34,154 nt of DNA from the NCBI GenBank assembly GCA_028288675.1, contig JAQBNG010000013.1, positions 1 through 34,154 on the forward strand. Reading direction: 5' to 3'. Each line of letters starts with the position of its first letter. The first letter of the stretch is position 1. Shown one piece after another: positions 16,386-25,053 of this stretch. The DNA comes from Flavisolibacter sp. GTDB lineage: Bacteria > Bacteroidota > Bacteroidia > Chitinophagales > Chitinophagaceae. Position numbers and translations under genes: made by a program. A model generated the notes under the pieces. The model was not told the origin of the DNA and searched no databases. It was given only the letters and a program-made list of their open reading frames with translations.

Positions 16386-17870
16386 ATGTATTTGAAAACA
16401 ACATTATTGTGGGTATTCTTTTTTGCCCTGTGCCTGGCCGGATGTAAGAAATGGGATGACCATAATAAGATCGGGAACCAGGATCTGTCAAAGACATTAC
16501 TGGACGAAATAAGCGGCCGCTCTAATCTTGGTAAGTTTTACGAATACCTGAAGAAAACCGGGTTGGATAAAGAATTGTCTTCTTCAAAAACTTATACGGT
16601 TTGGGCACCTGTGAATGACGCTCTGCAAAGCCTTGACCCTGCCATCATTGCTGACAGCGCTAAACTAAGACAGTTCGTTGCCAATCATATTTCGTATCAA
16701 ACCTATTTTACCCGGAATGCACAACCAGCCGTAAGAGTGCCTATGTTGAATGGGAAACGGGTAACGTTTTCGGCTACCAAGTTCGACGAGGCAAACATTA
16801 CAACTGCAGATATATACGTAAGCAATGGTGTTTTGCAGGTGATAGATAATGTTGCACCTGTGTATCCCAATGCATGGGAGTTGGTAAACAGTACAAAAAC
16901 GTTATTTCAGCAAAGTGCTTACATCCTGTCGCTTACACGCAAGGTGTTTGACCCTGCCAATGCTATTATAGATAGCATCAACCCTCAAACTGGTCAACCC
17001 ATTTATCGTCCTGGGACAGATAGTGTCCTTCGCAATCGTTACGACACCGAGGTGTATGACCTGCAAAATGAAGGAAAACAATACACGTATTTTATATTAA
17101 ATGACGCAGCTTTTAATACAGAAATTATAAAGCTGAATCCTTATTTTAAAACAGGTACAACAGACAGTACAAAAAATCTTGCTTCGTTTGCGGTTGCAAA
17201 AGACCTGACCGTTGAGGGACTTTATACGATAGCTCAATTGCCTGCTGTTCTTATATCAAAGTCAGGCGTTAAAATTCCAATTGATAAAAATAAAATTGTC
17301 GAAACACGCAAGATGAGCAATGGCATTGCTTATGTTATCAGCGGAATAAATTTCGATGTAAAAGACAAAATTCCAACAGCAATTGTACAGGGAGAAAATC
17401 CCCGCGGTTTTTTTGATGCAAATGGTGTTGCAGTTATTCCAAGGCAAAACAATGTTTCAGCCATTTTTATCAGGTCGCGTTTTAATCCTCTTACCAATCT
17501 AACGTTTACCGATATGTTTGCCTATAATCATGGCATCAGCGCTTTGAGTGTACAATACCGTGCACAGAACTTGCCTTCTGTAAAGTACAAAGTATATTGG
17601 GTAGCTCCCAACGATACGCTCTATGTGAATGGTGCAATTGTACCGGTAGTTTATAACCAGCGTTTAGCTATGGGTGTAAGAGGAACTAATTTCCTTCCAA
17701 GTGCTACAGGGCAGGCGGTAGCCATCAACAATTACAGCGAGGTTTATTTAGGTGATTGGATCCAGTCATCCTACGGTACATTAGATATGTTCCTCACAGC
17801 TGCCGCTTCTACAAGTAATACTGTAAACAGATTAAACCTTGATTACATCAAGCTTGTACCGGATTTATAA
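16386..17870 (+). CDS. FAS1-domain lipoprotein with C-terminal beta domain (Fas3)
   Basis: About 494 residues from the ATG at 16386, which yields a good lipoprotein signal with lipobox LAGC (Cys20) followed by KKWDDH; an upstream in-frame TTG at 16365 would add seven residues and is unlikely. Two FAS1 domains are visible: the first from LLDEISGRSNLGKFYEYLKK with H1-type TYTVWAPVND and closing NGVLQVIDNV, the second beginning AWELVNSTKTLFQQSAYILS with YTYFILNDAAFN and closing NGIAYVISGINF. The last ~150 residues are a beta-rich module with YKVYWVAPNDTLYVNG and a final TVNRLNLDYIKLVPDL strand pair. It opens the second FAS1-SusC-SusD unit. The 190 bp before it carry neither a clear terminator nor a CAGGAT element, so read-through from the first unit is plausible. 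Confidence 0.8.
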   Translation: MYLKTTLLWVFFFALCLAGCKKWDDHNKIGNQDLSKTLLDEISGRSNLGKFYEYLKKTGLDKELSSSKTYTVWAPVNDALQSLDPAIIADSAKLRQFVANHISYQTYFTRNAQPAVRVPMLNGKRVTFSATKFDEANITTADIYVSNGVLQVIDNVAPVYPNAWELVNSTKTLFQQSAYILSLTRKVFDPANAIIDSINPQTGQPIYRPGTDSVLRNRYDTEVYDLQNEGKQYTYFILNDAAFNTEIIKLNPYFKTGTTDSTKNLASFAVAKDLTVEGLYTIAQLPAVLISKSGVKIPIDKNKIVETRKMSNGIAYVISGINFDVKDKIPTAIVQGENPRGFFDANGVAVIPRQNNVSAIFIRSRFNPLTNLTFTDMFAYNHGISALSVQYRAQNLPSVKYKVYWVAPNDTLYVNGAIVPVVYNQRLAMGVRGTNFLPSATGQAVAINNYSEVYLGDWIQSSYGTLDMFLTAAASTSNTVNRLNLDYIKLVPDL

Positions 17871-17897
17871 AGAAGAATTTTTTTTCTATATAGTAAC

Positions 17898-20800
17898 ATG
17901 CAAATACCACCACTTGTGAAGAATAATTTTAAAAAAGGATTAATTATACCGGTATTGTTTTTAGGGCTTTTAAATGCAGGAGCACAAGACAATAAGGCCC
18001 GGGATAATCGTGCAAATAATAACAAACAAGCCCCTGCGCAAAAACTAGCCGCCGATACTGCCGCTTACAATCAAAGAGTTCGGAGTTTAGCCAATGCGGT
18101 TGAAATAAGCGGAACCATCACCGATGCTGCTTCCCGTCAGCCTTTGCGTGCCGTTAGCGTTTTCTACCATGACTACTCTGCTGCCATTACAGACAGTATA
18201 GGTCACTTTACAATAAGGGTTCCAAACAACCAAGTAACCATTGTGTTGCAAGCCGAAGGATACCAGGCAAAAGAACTTGCTTTGAAGGGACGAAAAACTG
18301 TAACTGCGGCTTTGTATGAAGATACCTACAGCTCTTTTTACGGTGCGGCGGCACTTCCTTTTGGAAGTCTGCCTAATAACCGCATTCCTTATGCAGTTAC
18401 CTCTGTACAATCAACTGGAAACTGGGCTCGTCCGGCTGAAACACCCGATGCTTTCCTCCAGGGAAAGGTCGCGGGTTTAAACGCTATCCGTCGCTCCGGA
18501 ACGCCTAACAGCGGGGCTAATTTGTTTCTGCGTGGTATTTCATCTTTGTACACAACCAACCAGCCTTTGCTTGTGGTAGATGGTGTTATTTATGATATAG
18601 AAGATTATGGCGGGTCACTCATCTCCGGCAATTACTCAAACCCACTTGCTTATATCGACATCAAGGACATTGATAATGTTACCGTGATCAAAGACGGTTC
18701 ATCAACCTATGGAACAAAGGGGGGAAATGGTGTCATTGTAATTACTACAGTAAGGGCAAAAGAACTGGCAACAAGAATAGATGCAGCGGTGTATGGTGGA
18801 GTGAACTTTGCACCTAAAAATCTGCCTGTGTTGGATGCGGGCCAGTACAGAACCTATCTTTCAGATCTACTTCAATCAGGTGGAGCTACGGAAGCACAAG
18901 TAAGGGCTTATCCATACATGAATGATAATCTTTCCAGTCCTGATTATTACCGTTATCACAACAATACTGACTGGCAAAAGCAGGTATTGCACAATAGTTC
19001 TTTTAAAGACTATTATCTTAAAGTGACAGGAGGCGATAACATTGCCCGGTATTCACTATCGTTAGGTGTTTTAGCTAATTCAGGTGTAGTAAAAGAAACC
19101 GATATAAGCCGTTATAATACACGTTTTAATGCAGACCTGAATCTTAGTAAAAAGCTAACGGCCACTGCAAACCTCAGTTTTACATTTAATGATCAAAGTT
19201 TAAAAGACCAGGGACTTGCTTCGAAAACAAATCCATTATATGTGGCCTTGATAAAATCTCCTTTGATTAATGTAAACGAAGTGTCATCAGCAGGTGCTGT
19301 TTCCCCGGTAGCAACGGATGTTGATACGTTTAATGTCAGTAATCCTGTGGCTTTGATCAGTACGATGCAGGGTTTTAATAAAAGTTATCGTTTTGCGGGA
19401 TCAATTGGATTTAATTACGCTTTTTCAAAATCACTCAACTTAAGTACTACTGTTGCAATAACGGTTGACAAGATTCGTGGAAACCTGTTTATTCCTTCGA
19501 AAGGTGTTGTGAATGATACATTGGATAATGGAATAATTGCCGACAGCCGCCTGGGAGCGCAAACAAAAAGAATGTTGAGTGTGTATAATGACACACGACT
19601 TTCCTATGATCAAATTTTTCACCAAATTCACCGTATATCCGGTAGAGTAGGTTTTCGTTTCCTGCAATCGAAAACAGAGCAGGATATCGCCTTGGGTGCA
19701 AATTCGGCAATAGACCAATTGCGCAGTGTAGGCAATGGTGTAGCAGCGTTAAGAAGAACAAGCGGAGATATAGGCAAATACAGGTGGATCAATACTTATC
19801 TCGGTGCTGACTACTCCCTGCTTGACAAATATTTTGTTTCCTTAAACGTTGCACTGGATGGCTCTTCGCGGTTTGGTAAAAACGTTTCGAGTGCATTGTC
19901 TTTGAATGGAAACAGTTTCGCCGTTCTGCCTTCTATAGCGGGTGCCTGGCTTGTTTCTTCAGAGAATTTTATGGCTAGCAATAAGGTTTTTGACCTGCTG
20001 AAACTAAGAGCTTCTTTCGGGCTTTCGGGTAACGACGACATTGGTAACTTCAATTCAAGGCAGTACTATATTTCACAAAACTTCCTGGGTACGCAGGGTC
20101 TTGTCAGGGCCAATTTTGGTAACGAAGGCTTACAATGGGAAAGTGTTCAAAAGTTAAACGGAGGTTTGGATGCAAGCATGTTCAACGAACGTGTGAACAT
20201 CTCTTTGGATGTGTACCAAAATAAGACGAACAAAATGCTTGTGAACGAGGCTCTACCCACAATAACAGGTATGACCTATGTTTTGACAAACTCGGGTAGC
20301 ATGAAAACAACAGGCGCAGAAGCATCTGTAATGGGACGCATTATTAACAAGTCAAGTTTGAAGTGGGACCTGGGTTTTACTATAGCACATTACAAATCCA
20401 CAATAACAGCTTTACCCAATAGCAGCATAATAACCGATTATGCCGGTGGAGCAATTCTTAGCAGTGTTGGTAATGGTCCAAATATGTTTTATGGCTTGAA
20501 AACAACCGGAGTATATACGTCAGATGCGGAAGCATCGGCAGGAGGTTTAGGTGTTAGGCAATCAAATGGTGCAATAACCCTATTTAGAGGTGGCGATATT
20601 CGTTTTGAAGATGTAAACGGTGACAAAATAATTGATAATAATGACCGTCAGATCATAGGTGATCCGAATCCGGATTTCATTGGTTCCATTACTAACAGGG
20701 TACAATGGAAACGGTTTACATTCGAAGCTTTATTCACCTTCTCACAAGGCAATGATATCTACAACTACACCCGGAGACAGTTAGAGTCGCAATCCAACTA

Positions 20801-21158
20801 TAATAATCAAACCCTTGCGGTATTGAACCGGTGGAGAAGCAATGGCCAGGTAACAGCTATGCCTCGTGCATCTTTAGGCGATCCTACAGGAAACAGCAAT
20901 TTCTCTGACAGGTGGATTGAAGATGGTTCTTACTTCCGACTGAGGACGGCTTCGTTATCGTACAACCTTCCCATCAAAGCTGGTTTCCTTAGGTACTCAG
21001 TGCTTTATGTTACTGGTAATAACTTGTTCACTCTTACAAATTATCTTGGCTTTGATCCTGAGATGAGTGGTTCGTCAAGAGCATTGGGCCAGGGCTTTGA
21101 TGTAACATTTGAGCCGCAGTTTCGATCTGTGCTGGCCGGCCTTAGAATTGGTTTATAA
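17898..21158 (+). CDS. SusC-like TonB-dependent transporter with divergent N-terminus (SusC2)
   Basis: A 1086-residue SusC homologue. The signal peptide (to about NAGAQ, residue 30) is followed by an Asn/Lys/Gln/Ala-rich linker of some 35 residues, then a carboxypeptidase-D-like domain (EISGTITDAASRQPLRAVSV onward). The plug is clear: LQGKVAGLNAI, LFLRGISSLYTTNQPLLVVDG and VTVIKDGSSTYGTKGGNGVI. The barrel carries a DVNGDKIIDNND calcium-loop-like motif and ends LAGLRIGL. The segment where SusC1 and SusC3 have a Val-rich TonB box reads YEDTYSSFYGAAALPF here, so no canonical TonB box is visible. It follows Fas3 by 27 bp and precedes SusD2 by 24 bp, and presumably imports a glycan fragment different from that handled by SusC1. 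Confidence 0.93.
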   Translation: MQIPPLVKNNFKKGLIIPVLFLGLLNAGAQDNKARDNRANNNKQAPAQKLAADTAAYNQRVRSLANAVEISGTITDAASRQPLRAVSVFYHDYSAAITDSIGHFTIRVPNNQVTIVLQAEGYQAKELALKGRKTVTAALYEDTYSSFYGAAALPFGSLPNNRIPYAVTSVQSTGNWARPAETPDAFLQGKVAGLNAIRRSGTPNSGANLFLRGISSLYTTNQPLLVVDGVIYDIEDYGGSLISGNYSNPLAYIDIKDIDNVTVIKDGSSTYGTKGGNGVIVITTVRAKELATRIDAAVYGGVNFAPKNLPVLDAGQYRTYLSDLLQSGGATEAQVRAYPYMNDNLSSPDYYRYHNNTDWQKQVLHNSSFKDYYLKVTGGDNIARYSLSLGVLANSGVVKETDISRYNTRFNADLNLSKKLTATANLSFTFNDQSLKDQGLASKTNPLYVALIKSPLINVNEVSSAGAVSPVATDVDTFNVSNPVALISTMQGFNKSYRFAGSIGFNYAFSKSLNLSTTVAITVDKIRGNLFIPSKGVVNDTLDNGIIADSRLGAQTKRMLSVYNDTRLSYDQIFHQIHRISGRVGFRFLQSKTEQDIALGANSAIDQLRSVGNGVAALRRTSGDIGKYRWINTYLGADYSLLDKYFVSLNVALDGSSRFGKNVSSALSLNGNSFAVLPSIAGAWLVSSENFMASNKVFDLLKLRASFGLSGNDDIGNFNSRQYYISQNFLGTQGLVRANFGNEGLQWESVQKLNGGLDASMFNERVNISLDVYQNKTNKMLVNEALPTITGMTYVLTNSGSMKTTGAEASVMGRIINKSSLKWDLGFTIAHYKSTITALPNSSIITDYAGGAILSSVGNGPNMFYGLKTTGVYTSDAEASAGGLGVRQSNGAITLFRGGDIRFEDVNGDKIIDNNDRQIIGDPNPDFIGSITNRVQWKRFTFEALFTFSQGNDIYNYTRRQLESQSNYNNQTLAVLNRWRSNGQVTAMPRASLGDPTGNSNFSDRWIEDGSYFRLRTASLSYNLPIKAGFLRYSVLYVTGNNLFTLTNYLGFDPEMSGSSRALGQGFDVTFEPQFRSVLAGLRIGL

Positions 21159-21182
21159 ACTTTAAAAGTATAAGACACTAAT

Positions 21183-22994
21183 ATGAAACTGAATTTTTTT
21201 AAGTCGTGCTTTTTATTACTGGTGCTTGCCGGTTTAACAGCGCTGTCATCGTGTAAAAAGATATTAGACATACAGCCGGAAAATATGCTTACCGGTGAGC
21301 AAACCTACCGTAACGTATTTGATGCAGATGCGGCAGTATTAGGCGTGTACGGCAAGTTTATGCAACTGGCTAAACCCTATGTATTGCTGAACGAGTTGAG
21401 AGCTGACCTGATGTCGCCGTCAATAAATGCTGACCTGTACTTGCGGCAGTTAAGCGATCATACGGTTGCTGCCGATAACCCATACATAAATCCTACGCCA
21501 TTTTATGAAGTCATCCTGAATTGCAATGATGTGATGATGAACTTTGATAAGATGCTTACAGAGAAGAAACTGAAGGTTGATGAACATAACCAACGTTATG
21601 CTGATGTGGCCGCCATCCGCACCTGGGTTTACCTGCAAATAGGTATTCATTTCAGCAAAGACCCGCAGGGCACAATCGGTATTCCTTACCTCACCAATCC
21701 TTTAGCTTCAATTGCTGATGTAAAGAATGAATCCAACTACCAGTATCTTCCCTTCCGGCAGTTGTTAGCCGAATTAATTAAAACAATGGAAGCTTTACCT
21801 ACAAAGGAATTATATACTACTACCACAACATTGGTTACCACTGTTGATCAGTACCGGACGGAAAAGTTTTTCGTCAACAAAAAAGTTTTGTTGGGAGACC
21901 TGTACTTATGGAATGCGGCTTATGATCCTTCCTCGTATAATAAAGCAGCCAGGATGTACAGGGAAATACTTTCTTATTACGACGCCAGGGGTAATGAGAA
22001 TACGCAGAAAAATTATTACAAACTGATTGGAGCTCCGGATCCTGCAACCGGCAACCAGCTCGCCGTTCAATACATTCGTTTCCGCGAAAGTGATATCAAT
22101 GCTTTATACGAAAGCAATACAGAAGGATGGCGCTCTATGTTTTCGCGTGGTAAGTTTAGTTATGACACGCAGTTTGATTGGGAGTGGATTTGGGTCCTGC
22201 CTTTTAGCAGCAATTTTGCGCCTAAAAATCCCTTCATTGATTTGTTTTCCAACGTTGGCGGAAGCTACCTTGTTAAACCATCGCAACAAGCGATAAGTAA
22301 CTGGAACAGCCAGGTACAATTCAATAGTTTTCCTTTTGATGCCCGCGGCCGGTTTACTTATAAAACCATTAATGGGCAACCTGTTATTATGAAGTACCTG
22401 TATTACTTCCTTGATGGAAACACTTTTTTACCCTCCATCAATTCCAATGGCCGAAGCGGCGAATGGTGGTTGTCCAGGGCAGCTTCGGTATGGACGCATT
22501 ATGGAGAAGCGGCTAATCGTGATGGCCATCCCAAACTTGGTTTTGCAATTGTAAACCAGGGTTTAAGAACTACATATACGCCGCCCATCACTGCTACTAA
22601 TCCAAATAACAACAACGTAACTAACATTCAGCAAACCTTCCTTCCTCCTCCTTACGATTTTGATGCAAGGAGCGGCGATAACCCTGGATTCAGAGCGATA
22701 TGGAGAGACATGGCCGGACTTAGAGGAAGAGCTAATTTAAGGCCCAGGGATTTGATTGGCAGTGATAGTACAACGCAAGTTGAAAACATGCTGGTTGACG
22801 AAGCCGCATTAGAGCTAGCTTACGAAGGCCAGCGTTGGTCAGATCTGCTACGCATTGCAATCAGGAGAAAAGATCCTTCGTTTATTGCAAATAAGGTTTA
22901 TGATAAACTATTGCAGGATGGAAGCGGCAACGCGGCCTCAGCAAGAGTAAAGTTGATGAGTGGCGACTGGTATCTTCCATTTAGATGGCAATAA
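21183..22994 (+). CDS. SusD/RagB-like surface glycan-binding lipoprotein (SusD2)
   Basis: A 603-residue lipoprotein with lipobox SSC (Cys24) followed by KKILDIQPENMLTGEQTYRN, a typical SusD start. The C-terminal signature is LVDEAALELAYEGQRWSDLLRIAIRR, ending with WYLPFRWQ. It is about 90 residues longer than SusD1; the extra length lies in the middle (roughly 280-480), where surface loops usually form the glycan site, including FLPPPYDFDARSGDNPGF. It should pair with SusC2. It is the last gene of the block, with a strong intrinsic terminator starting 32 bp after the stop. Confidence 0.93.
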   Translation: MKLNFFKSCFLLLVLAGLTALSSCKKILDIQPENMLTGEQTYRNVFDADAAVLGVYGKFMQLAKPYVLLNELRADLMSPSINADLYLRQLSDHTVAADNPYINPTPFYEVILNCNDVMMNFDKMLTEKKLKVDEHNQRYADVAAIRTWVYLQIGIHFSKDPQGTIGIPYLTNPLASIADVKNESNYQYLPFRQLLAELIKTMEALPTKELYTTTTTLVTTVDQYRTEKFFVNKKVLLGDLYLWNAAYDPSSYNKAARMYREILSYYDARGNENTQKNYYKLIGAPDPATGNQLAVQYIRFRESDINALYESNTEGWRSMFSRGKFSYDTQFDWEWIWVLPFSSNFAPKNPFIDLFSNVGGSYLVKPSQQAISNWNSQVQFNSFPFDARGRFTYKTINGQPVIMKYLYYFLDGNTFLPSINSNGRSGEWWLSRAASVWTHYGEAANRDGHPKLGFAIVNQGLRTTYTPPITATNPNNNNVTNIQQTFLPPPYDFDARSGDNPGFRAIWRDMAGLRGRANLRPRDLIGSDSTTQVENMLVDEAALELAYEGQRWSDLLRIAIRRKDPSFIANKVYDKLLQDGSGNAASARVKLMSGDWYLPFRWQ

Positions 22995-23026
22995 GTTATT
23001 GTCTTTCAAATAATAAGCTTTAGTAT

Positions 23027-23057
23027 AAAGACGGGTACAATGTTATCCGTCTTTTTG
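23027..23057 (+). terminator. Intrinsic terminator after the SusCD block
   Basis: A perfect 8-bp stem AAAGACGG / CCGTCTTT (23027-23034 and 23047-23054) encloses a 12-nt loop and runs into TTG, giving CTTTTTG. It lies 32 bp after SusD2. On the opposite strand the stem is followed only by ATACTA, so it would terminate the convergent esterase transcript less well. Confidence 0.8.
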
Positions 23058-23216
23058 TTTTACTGGTTAATAGAGAAACTGTTTTTCGTCTTCGCTTTTT
23101 TAGCATCATGTTTTCCTTTTATAGTAGTCGCCAGGCACCATCTTTTGAGTAGCATTCGCATTACTGATGTACTCAACTAAGAAATGAAATTTTGATTTGT
23201 TATGGCCACCTTCCTT

Positions 23217-24713
23217 TTAATCTGAAGTGAGATGTTTTCCCAGGTCTCGCATGGCAATCACCTTAAAATGGTGCTCTTTCATGTATTGCAGGAATTTGGT
23301 AAAAATCTCAACTGAAGTGGTGTAATCAGGGTGGGCGATGTCTGGAACACCATGTATGGTGAAAGCTAAAATCTGACGGGGTTGCAGGTTCTTCAAAGCA
23401 TTCCAGGTTCGCTCGTGAAGCTTTTCTGCGGAACCCATCGTGTAGCTGGGAATTACGAGGTGTCCGTCCTGTTTTGGATCATAATATTTACTGCCCCCCT
23501 GGCGGCCGTATCGGTAGCCCATTTCGTTTAAAACAACCTGCGACAGTGAATCGGCCCTGTTGCCGGGATAGGCAAAGGAAATGGGCTTCGGAATGCCATA
23601 CTCCTTGCACCTGGCTTCAATATAACCAATCTCTTTTTGCATCCCTTCGCGGTCAAGCTTCGTCATATTCTTGTGATGTCCTGTGTGGTTCCCGATTTCA
23701 AATCCCATTTGGTACAGTTCAGCAATCTGCGGCCATTTCATATAATACACAGAATCAGCCGGAGATTTCCAGGGCATTTCGCAAACGAAGAACGTGGCAT
23801 CAAAGCCATATTTTTTTAAAAGCGGAGCAACGATAGTGTAATGACTAATCTCCGCATCATCGAAGCCAAGGATTACAATTGGGTCTTTGGCTGGTACATT
23901 TTTGATTTTTGCAAACAGTCTGGTCATAGGCTTGGCTTCATTTCCCACTGTCTGCAACTTCTTCATGGCATCTGCATATCGCTTACCCAGTTCTCTCGCC
24001 GATGGCGTATCAAAATGTAGATGGTCGCCTTTATCTGCAAGCCCTTTGGCAGAAACCACCGCAGTATAAGGAACTTGTTGTGGTAATTGATTAATGACTG
24101 GATTGATGTAATCCATTTTATTGAAGTAGCCAATTTCTCCAGCTACAAAAGGCAGGTTAGGATTTCTCAGATCGGTGCGAAGGCGGCTGATCAGGATTTT
24201 CAATTTTCTCATATAAACAGCAGAAGGCAGGGAGTCGTTGTCTGATTCGCCTTGATGCCAGAGTATTCCTTTTAGAACACCTTTTTGCATAGCTAATTTT
24301 GCCCGTAAAATGGCATCATTGTAAGGATGGAAAACCTTTAAGTAAACTGCATCCGGCTCCCACACCTTTATCGGTGAGCCACCAAGGGCACACGGGATTA
24401 ATCCAATCTTGATGTTTTTATTATTGCCCAATATTTCTTTGGTAAAGCTGATGGCCGGACCAACTCCTGCTGATGCAGGCTTGTCAAAATGGACAGGGTC
24501 AGCAGCTGCTACCCATTGACCGAGTGAGTCGAGCATAAGTATTTGCGGATTCAGACTCTTGCTGTCTGCATCAAGTAGACCTCTTCCTGCCATATTGGAC
24601 TGCCCAATCAAAAGGTAAACATGAAAATTGCTGTCCACTATATCTTTTTGTGAATGGCTTTGCAAGGCTGAATACAACATGCAAATACTAAGAACGATTT
24701 TTATTTTCTTCAT
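23217..24713 (-). CDS. Secreted SGNH acetylesterase fused to NodB/CE4-type polysaccharide deacetylase
   Basis: 498 residues from the ATG at 24713, chosen because it gives a proper signal peptide (MKKIKIVLSICMLYSALQSHS); the in-frame TTG at 24734 would put seven unneeded residues in front. The N-terminal half is an SGNH/sialate-O-acetylesterase-like domain: GQSNMAGRG with nucleophile Ser39, GGSPIKVW (111-118), WHQGESD (152-158), and the Asp230-His233 DxxH pair. The C-terminal half (about 278-498) is a NodB fold: ILGFDD with metal and catalytic Asp285/Asp286, HTGHH with His343 and His347 (HxxxH metal motif), and FAYPGN (380-385). Both halves keep their key residues, so two deacetylation activities, one O- and perhaps one N- or O-linked, are predicted. 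Targets may be acetylated pectic or xylan-type sugars. It is transcribed toward the SusCD block and away from GH2. Confidence 0.88.
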   Translation of the reverse strand: MKKIKIVLSICMLYSALQSHSQKDIVDSNFHVYLLIGQSNMAGRGLLDADSKSLNPQILMLDSLGQWVAAADPVHFDKPASAGVGPAISFTKEILGNNKNIKIGLIPCALGGSPIKVWEPDAVYLKVFHPYNDAILRAKLAMQKGVLKGILWHQGESDNDSLPSAVYMRKLKILISRLRTDLRNPNLPFVAGEIGYFNKMDYINPVINQLPQQVPYTAVVSAKGLADKGDHLHFDTPSARELGKRYADAMKKLQTVGNEAKPMTRLFAKIKNVPAKDPIVILGFDDAEISHYTIVAPLLKKYGFDATFFVCEMPWKSPADSVYYMKWPQIAELYQMGFEIGNHTGHHKNMTKLDREGMQKEIGYIEARCKEYGIPKPISFAYPGNRADSLSQVVLNEMGYRYGRQGGSKYYDPKQDGHLVIPSYTMGSAEKLHERTWNALKNLQPRQILAFTIHGVPDIAHPDYTTSVEIFTKFLQYMKEHHFKVIAMRDLGKHLTSD

Positions 24714-24762
24714 TTTAGAAAATTCATTTTGCAACTTCTAATCGGAAACAATCATTTAGTTT

Positions 24763-24900
24763 TTACCCAAGACTATCCCTATCGTAGATAGAGCCACAAG
24801 TGTTTTTACCGGCATCGGTATAAACACCAGCCTTTTGTGCGAAGCTGTTAGTAGAAAACAGGAAGACCATAAAGAAAGAACAGAAGTAATTACGACTCAT
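24763..24900 (-). pseudogene. 45-codon secreted-protein ORF, probable truncated gene remnant
   Basis: The frame from the ATG at 24900 gives a convincing signal peptide, MSRNYFCSFFMVFLFSTNSF, cut around AFAQ-type Ala-Gln at 21-22. The mature part is only 23 residues (KAGVYTDAGKNTCGSIYDRD then SLG) before TAA. Candidate promoter F lies just upstream with its half-site 51 bp from the ATG, matching the spacing at other promoters here. The product is too short for any enzyme and I recognise no family; the likeliest reading is the 5' end of a secreted gene whose body was lost, leaving its promoter to drive the esterase 49 bp further on. A genuine small exported peptide cannot be excluded. Confidence 0.45.
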
Positions 24901-24917
24901 ATAACGAAGCAATTGCT

Positions 24918-24951
24918 CTAAGATAATAAGGCAAAAGAATTGGGCATCCTG
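24918..24951 (-). promoter_or_regulatory. Candidate PUL promoter F, minus strand (single CAGGAT)
   Basis: On the minus strand CAGGATGCCC reads from 24951 to 24942, and a TATCTTAG box occupies 24925-24918, starting 26 bp after the copy. That equals the second-copy-to-box distance at site C. The short ORF start at 24900 follows. The preceding ten bases do not match a first copy. It probably drives the truncated ORF and the esterase/deacetylase. Confidence 0.4.
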
Positions 24952-24987
24952 TACAATCATTTGTTGATTATGTCTCGAAATGAAGTT

Positions 24988-25032
24988 CAGGATGCAGCAG
25001 GACAGCCAACTATTTTGCAACCTGAACTTTAC
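24988..25032 (+). promoter_or_regulatory. Candidate PUL promoter/operator D (tandem CAGGAT/CAGGAC)
   Basis: CAGGATGCAG at 24988 and CAGGACAGCC at 24998 are phased by 10 bp and preceded by TT. An AACTTTAC box starts 37 bp after the first copy (25025-25032). With site C it shares the first 15 bases of the repeat, the CTTTA core, and AACGAG at +52. The GH2 start lies 264 bp from the first copy, again a long leader as at site C. It sits 36 bp from the oppositely oriented site F. Confidence 0.5.
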
Positions 25033-25053
25033 TACTCTAAACGAGCCAGCTAT

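Noticed and set aside
24714-24734. Upstream TTG start for the esterase/deacetylase
   Set aside because: The ATG at 24713 gives an ideal signal peptide; the extension would place polar residues before it.
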